This document shows, piece by piece, positions 31,442 to 33,622 of a stretch of 33,622 bases of DNA. The first letter of the stretch is position 1. Every line of letters starts with the position of its first letter. The position numbers were made by a program, and so were the translations under genes. Source of the DNA: Oscillospiraceae bacterium (GTDB lineage Bacteria > Bacillota > Clostridia > Oscillospirales > Oscillospiraceae); NCBI GenBank assembly GCA_015068035.1, contig SVLI01000015.1, forward strand, positions 1 through 33,622. Direction: 5' to 3'. The notes beneath the pieces were generated by a model, which was given only the letters and a program-made list of their open reading frames with translations, was not told the DNA's origin and did not search any database.

Positions 31442-33328
31442 ATGATCGACATTTCCGTACAAAACTTAGTCAAGGCCTTCGAGGTCGGCAAGAACATCAT
31501 CGATGGCCTGAGCATGGAAATTGAAGCCGGCGAGCGCGTGTGCCTGCTCGGTCGGAACGGCGCGGGCAAGACCACGCTTTTCCGGCTGCTGACCGGCGAG
31601 CTGAGCGAGGACGAGGGCAACATCGTCATTGGCGGCGACAAGCGCATTGGGCTGATTTCGCAGATCCCTGTCTACCCGGAGGACTACACGACAGAGGATG
31701 TACTCAAAACCGCGCACGCGCGTCTGGATGCCATCGCCGCGCGCATGGAAAAGGTGTCGGAGCGGATGGCCACGGACAGCTCGGACAAGCTGCTGCGGGA
31801 ATATGACACGCTCTCGGCCGAGTTCGAGCGGCTTGGCGGCTATGACACGGACTATGCGCGCAACCGCGTTGCCAACGGTCTGGACATTTCGCACGACATG
31901 CGCGGGAGGCTGTTTTCGCAGCTCTCCGGCGGGGAAAAGACGCGCGTGAACCTGGCGCGGCTGATTTTGGAGGACACGGACATTCTTCTGCTCGACGAGC
32001 CGACGAACCATCTGGATCTGCGTGCCACGGAGTGGCTGGAGGAATACCTGCTCAGCTTCCGCGGCACAGTGCTTGCCATCAGCCACGACCGCTATTTTTT
32101 GGATCGGATTGCGCAGCGAACCATTGAGCTGGTCAATGGAAAGGCTGAGTTCTACAGCGGCAACTACAGCTTTTATGTGCAGGAGAAGCGTCGGCGCTTT
32201 GAGGAGCAGCTTGCCCGTTACGAGCGGGATCAGGCCAAGCTCAAGCAGCTTCAGGAGGCCGCGGACAAGCTGCATTTGTGGGCCTTCATGGGCAACGACA
32301 AGCTGCACAAGCGCGCCTTTTCCATGGAAAAGCGCATTGACCGTCTCTCGCAGACCGAGCGTCCGCGCGAAGAAAAGAAGATGACCGCGCGGTTTTCCGA
32401 AAAGGAATTTCGCGGGGATGAGGTGCTGGTGCTCGACGGGGTGAGCAAGGGCTTCGACGGCAGAACGCTTTATTCGGACGTCTCCGGCATCGTGACGGGC
32501 GGTGAGCGCATTGCGCTCATCGGCGATAACGGAACCGGAAAATCCACGCTCGTGCGGATTCTCACGGGCGAGCTCAGGCCGGATACGGGTCTTGTGCGGC
32601 GCGGCCCCGCCATCAAAACCGCCTATCTGGAGCAGCAGGTGCATTTTGAAGACGAAAACCGCAGCGTGCTGGATACCGTGCTGTACGAGACGAATTGCAC
32701 GCCGCAGACCGCACGCAACCGCCTCGGCGCGTTCAAATTCTCCGGGGAGGATGTGTTCAAGCCCGTCTGGGCGCTCTCCGGTGGGGAGAAGAGCCGGCTG
32801 CGGCTGTGTATCCTCATGCATGGGGAGATCAATTTCCTGATTTTGGACGAGCCGACCAACCATCTTGACCTCGCCAGCCGCGAGTGGATGGAGGACACGC
32901 TCTCCGATTATGAGGAGACGCTTTTGTTCGTCTCGCACGACCGGTATTTTATTGAGAAATTTGCCACGCGCATCTGGTCGCTGGAAGACGGCGTTTTCCG
33001 GGATTATCGCGGCGGCTTTGCGGAATACCGCGCCTATCGGAAGCGGCAGGAGGAGCTTGCGCGCACGGCGGCGAAGAAAATGCCCGCACCCGCAAAAGCA
33101 GAGAAGGCGGCCACGGAGAAACGGCCGAGGAAAAACACGGAAAAGCAGCTCGCGCAGACGGAGCGCGAGATCGCAAAGCTGGAAAAGGCGCTCGCGGAGA
33201 TCGGGGAACAGGAGGAACTCTATGCCTCGGACTATCAGCGCTTGATGGAACTCGGGGAGCAGCGCGCGGAACTCGACAGCCAGCTCGACGCGCTCTATGA
33301 GAAGTGGGAGGCGCTTTCCGAGGCCTAA
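31442..33328 (+). CDS. ABC-F family ATP-binding protein
   Basis: The 628-residue cytoplasmic protein has two ABC ATPase domains (Walker A GRNGAGKTT at 37-45; second GDNGTGKST; two LSGGEK signatures; two LDEPTNHLDL blocks). A charged interdomain linker and a C-terminal coiled-coil extension (AAKKMPAPAKAEKAATEK onward) complete the Uup/EttA-like layout. There is no membrane domain. Such proteins act on the ribosome, and some subgroups give antibiotic resistance; nothing here separates those. It is the last gene of the operon, 34 nt after the LtaS-like gene. No classical terminator follows before the tRNA-Arg promoter. Confidence 0.93.
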   Translation: MIDISVQNLVKAFEVGKNIIDGLSMEIEAGERVCLLGRNGAGKTTLFRLLTGELSEDEGNIVIGGDKRIGLISQIPVYPEDYTTEDVLKTAHARLDAIAARMEKVSERMATDSSDKLLREYDTLSAEFERLGGYDTDYARNRVANGLDISHDMRGRLFSQLSGGEKTRVNLARLILEDTDILLLDEPTNHLDLRATEWLEEYLLSFRGTVLAISHDRYFLDRIAQRTIELVNGKAEFYSGNYSFYVQEKRRRFEEQLARYERDQAKLKQLQEAADKLHLWAFMGNDKLHKRAFSMEKRIDRLSQTERPREEKKMTARFSEKEFRGDEVLVLDGVSKGFDGRTLYSDVSGIVTGGERIALIGDNGTGKSTLVRILTGELRPDTGLVRRGPAIKTAYLEQQVHFEDENRSVLDTVLYETNCTPQTARNRLGAFKFSGEDVFKPVWALSGGEKSRLRLCILMHGEINFLILDEPTNHLDLASREWMEDTLSDYEETLLFVSHDRYFIEKFATRIWSLEDGVFRDYRGGFAEYRAYRKRQEELARTAAKKMPAPAKAEKAATEKRPRKNTEKQLAQTEREIAKLEKALAEIGEQEELYASDYQRLMELGEQRAELDSQLDALYEKWEALSEA

Positions 33329-33343
33329 ACTTACATCTTTCTC

Positions 33344-33372
33344 TTTACATTTTGGGAAAAGTTTGCTATACT
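33344..33372 (+). promoter_or_regulatory. Sigma-A promoter of tRNA-Arg
   Basis: TTTACA at 33344-33349 and TATACT at 33367-33372 are 17 bases apart, about 33 bases before the tRNA. Confidence 0.75.
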
Positions 33373-33376
33373 ACAT

Positions 33377-33399
33377 GAGCGCCTTTTTGAAAGGCGCTC
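33377..33399 (+). other. Hairpin at the tRNA-Arg transcription start
   Basis: GAGCGCCTTT at 33377-33386 pairs perfectly with AAAGGCGCTC at 33390-33399. It begins 5 nt after the -10 element and is not followed by T residues. It may be a tRNA leader stem, a T-less terminator for the preceding operon, or both. Confidence 0.5.
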
Positions 33400-33405
33400 C
33401 CATAT

Positions 33406-33482
33406 GCGCCCGTAGCTCAGTTGGATAGAGTGTCAGACTCCGACTCTGAAGGTCGCTGGTTCGAATCCAGTCGGGCGTACCA
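33406..33482 (+). tRNA. tRNA-Arg (CCG)
   Basis: The acceptor GCGCCCG pairs with CGGGCGT (one G-T pair), followed by discriminator A and an encoded CCA. The anticodon stem TCAGA/TCTGA encloses loop CTCCGAC, anticodon CCG. The T-arm GGTTCGAATCC is intact. Confidence 0.95.
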
Positions 33483-33562
33483 AAACCCCCGTCACCCGAA
33501 GGGTTTTCGCTCAAAGGGACAAAAATTGACCAATGGGTGAAAGCCGGTACGGGACAAGAGAA
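33483..33562. other. Spacer after tRNA-Arg
   Basis: No gene is seen. TCACCC at 33491-33496 and GGGTGA at 33534-33539 form a short inverted repeat. The stretch then leads into the terminator hairpin at 33563. Confidence 0.4.
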
Positions 33563-33598
33563 AACCCGATCATCGAAAAGATGGTCGGATTTTTCTTT
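33563..33598 (+). terminator. Terminator downstream of tRNA-Arg
   Basis: CCGATCATC at 33566-33574 pairs with GATGGTCGG at 33580-33588 (one G-T pair), followed by ATTTTTCTTT. Confidence 0.75.
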
Positions 33599-33622
33599 AT
33601 ATACAGATGAAAACAGCTCCGA

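Overview
The window reads as a chromosomal segment of a moderately GC-rich anaerobic Bacillota, most likely a gut-type Clostridia of the Oscillospirales kind. This is inference from gene content and order, not a database match. Supporting signs are the ecfA-ecfA-ecfT-truA order, a DUF5711-CvpA-PgsA-Clp run, a NusG-II/Gx-transporter pair, an LtaS-like enzyme, strong Shine-Dalgarno sites with frequent TTG/GTG starts, and near-consensus sigma-A promoters. I see no prophage, insertion sequence or CRISPR array.

Layout. 1-500 is the 3' end of an rRNA operon: 5S rRNA, tRNA-Asn, a terminator, a CAU-anticodon tRNA, tRNA-Trp and a perfect palindromic terminator. 500-1692 is an AT-rich single-gene cargo (622-1692) with its own promoter and no family I recognise. 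1791-7458 holds an MmgE/PrpD-family protein (+), then on the minus strand a PepC-type cysteine aminopeptidase, a UroD-like methyltransferase, and a DUF4358 lipoprotein with an SGNH hydrolase lipoprotein. A 405-base divergent regulatory region (7459-7863) follows.

7864-17074 is a long plus-strand run: an RlmI-like methyltransferase, a single polypeptide carrying both ECF-transporter ATPases, EcfT, TruA, a DUF5711 membrane protein, CvpA, PgsA and a ClpE-like unfoldase. 17234-24801 is mixed: a cupin-like protein, an Mrp/NBP35 P-loop protein divergent from a DUF3786 protein, the PepD dipeptidase, a kynurenine-formamidase-like cyclase, an uncharacterised 130-residue protein, an AAC(6')-like acetyltransferase, an M28 peptidase and a class I methyltransferase. 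A tRNA-Gln(CTG) follows on the minus strand, then the Gx-transporter/NusG-II pair.

26323-33328 is an envelope operon: an FHA domain fused to a SEDS (FtsW/RodA) glycan polymerase, a class B penicillin-binding protein with overlapping start, an LTA-synthase-like enzyme and an ABC-F ATPase. tRNA-Arg(CCG) closes the window.

How the parts fit. The SEDS/PBP pair should polymerise and cross-link peptidoglycan, with the FHA domain as a possible phosphothreonine-reading input, and the LtaS-like protein adds a surface polymer. EcfAA'/EcfT energise vitamin uptake with S-components encoded elsewhere. Four peptidases (PepC, PepD, M28 and the PBP-linked wall machinery aside) suggest a peptide-using lifestyle. 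The points most worth a second look are the AT-rich orphan, the apparent ATA start of truA, the fused ECF ATPases, the FHA-SEDS fusion, the AAC(6')-like gene with a consensus promoter, and several structured regulatory regions.
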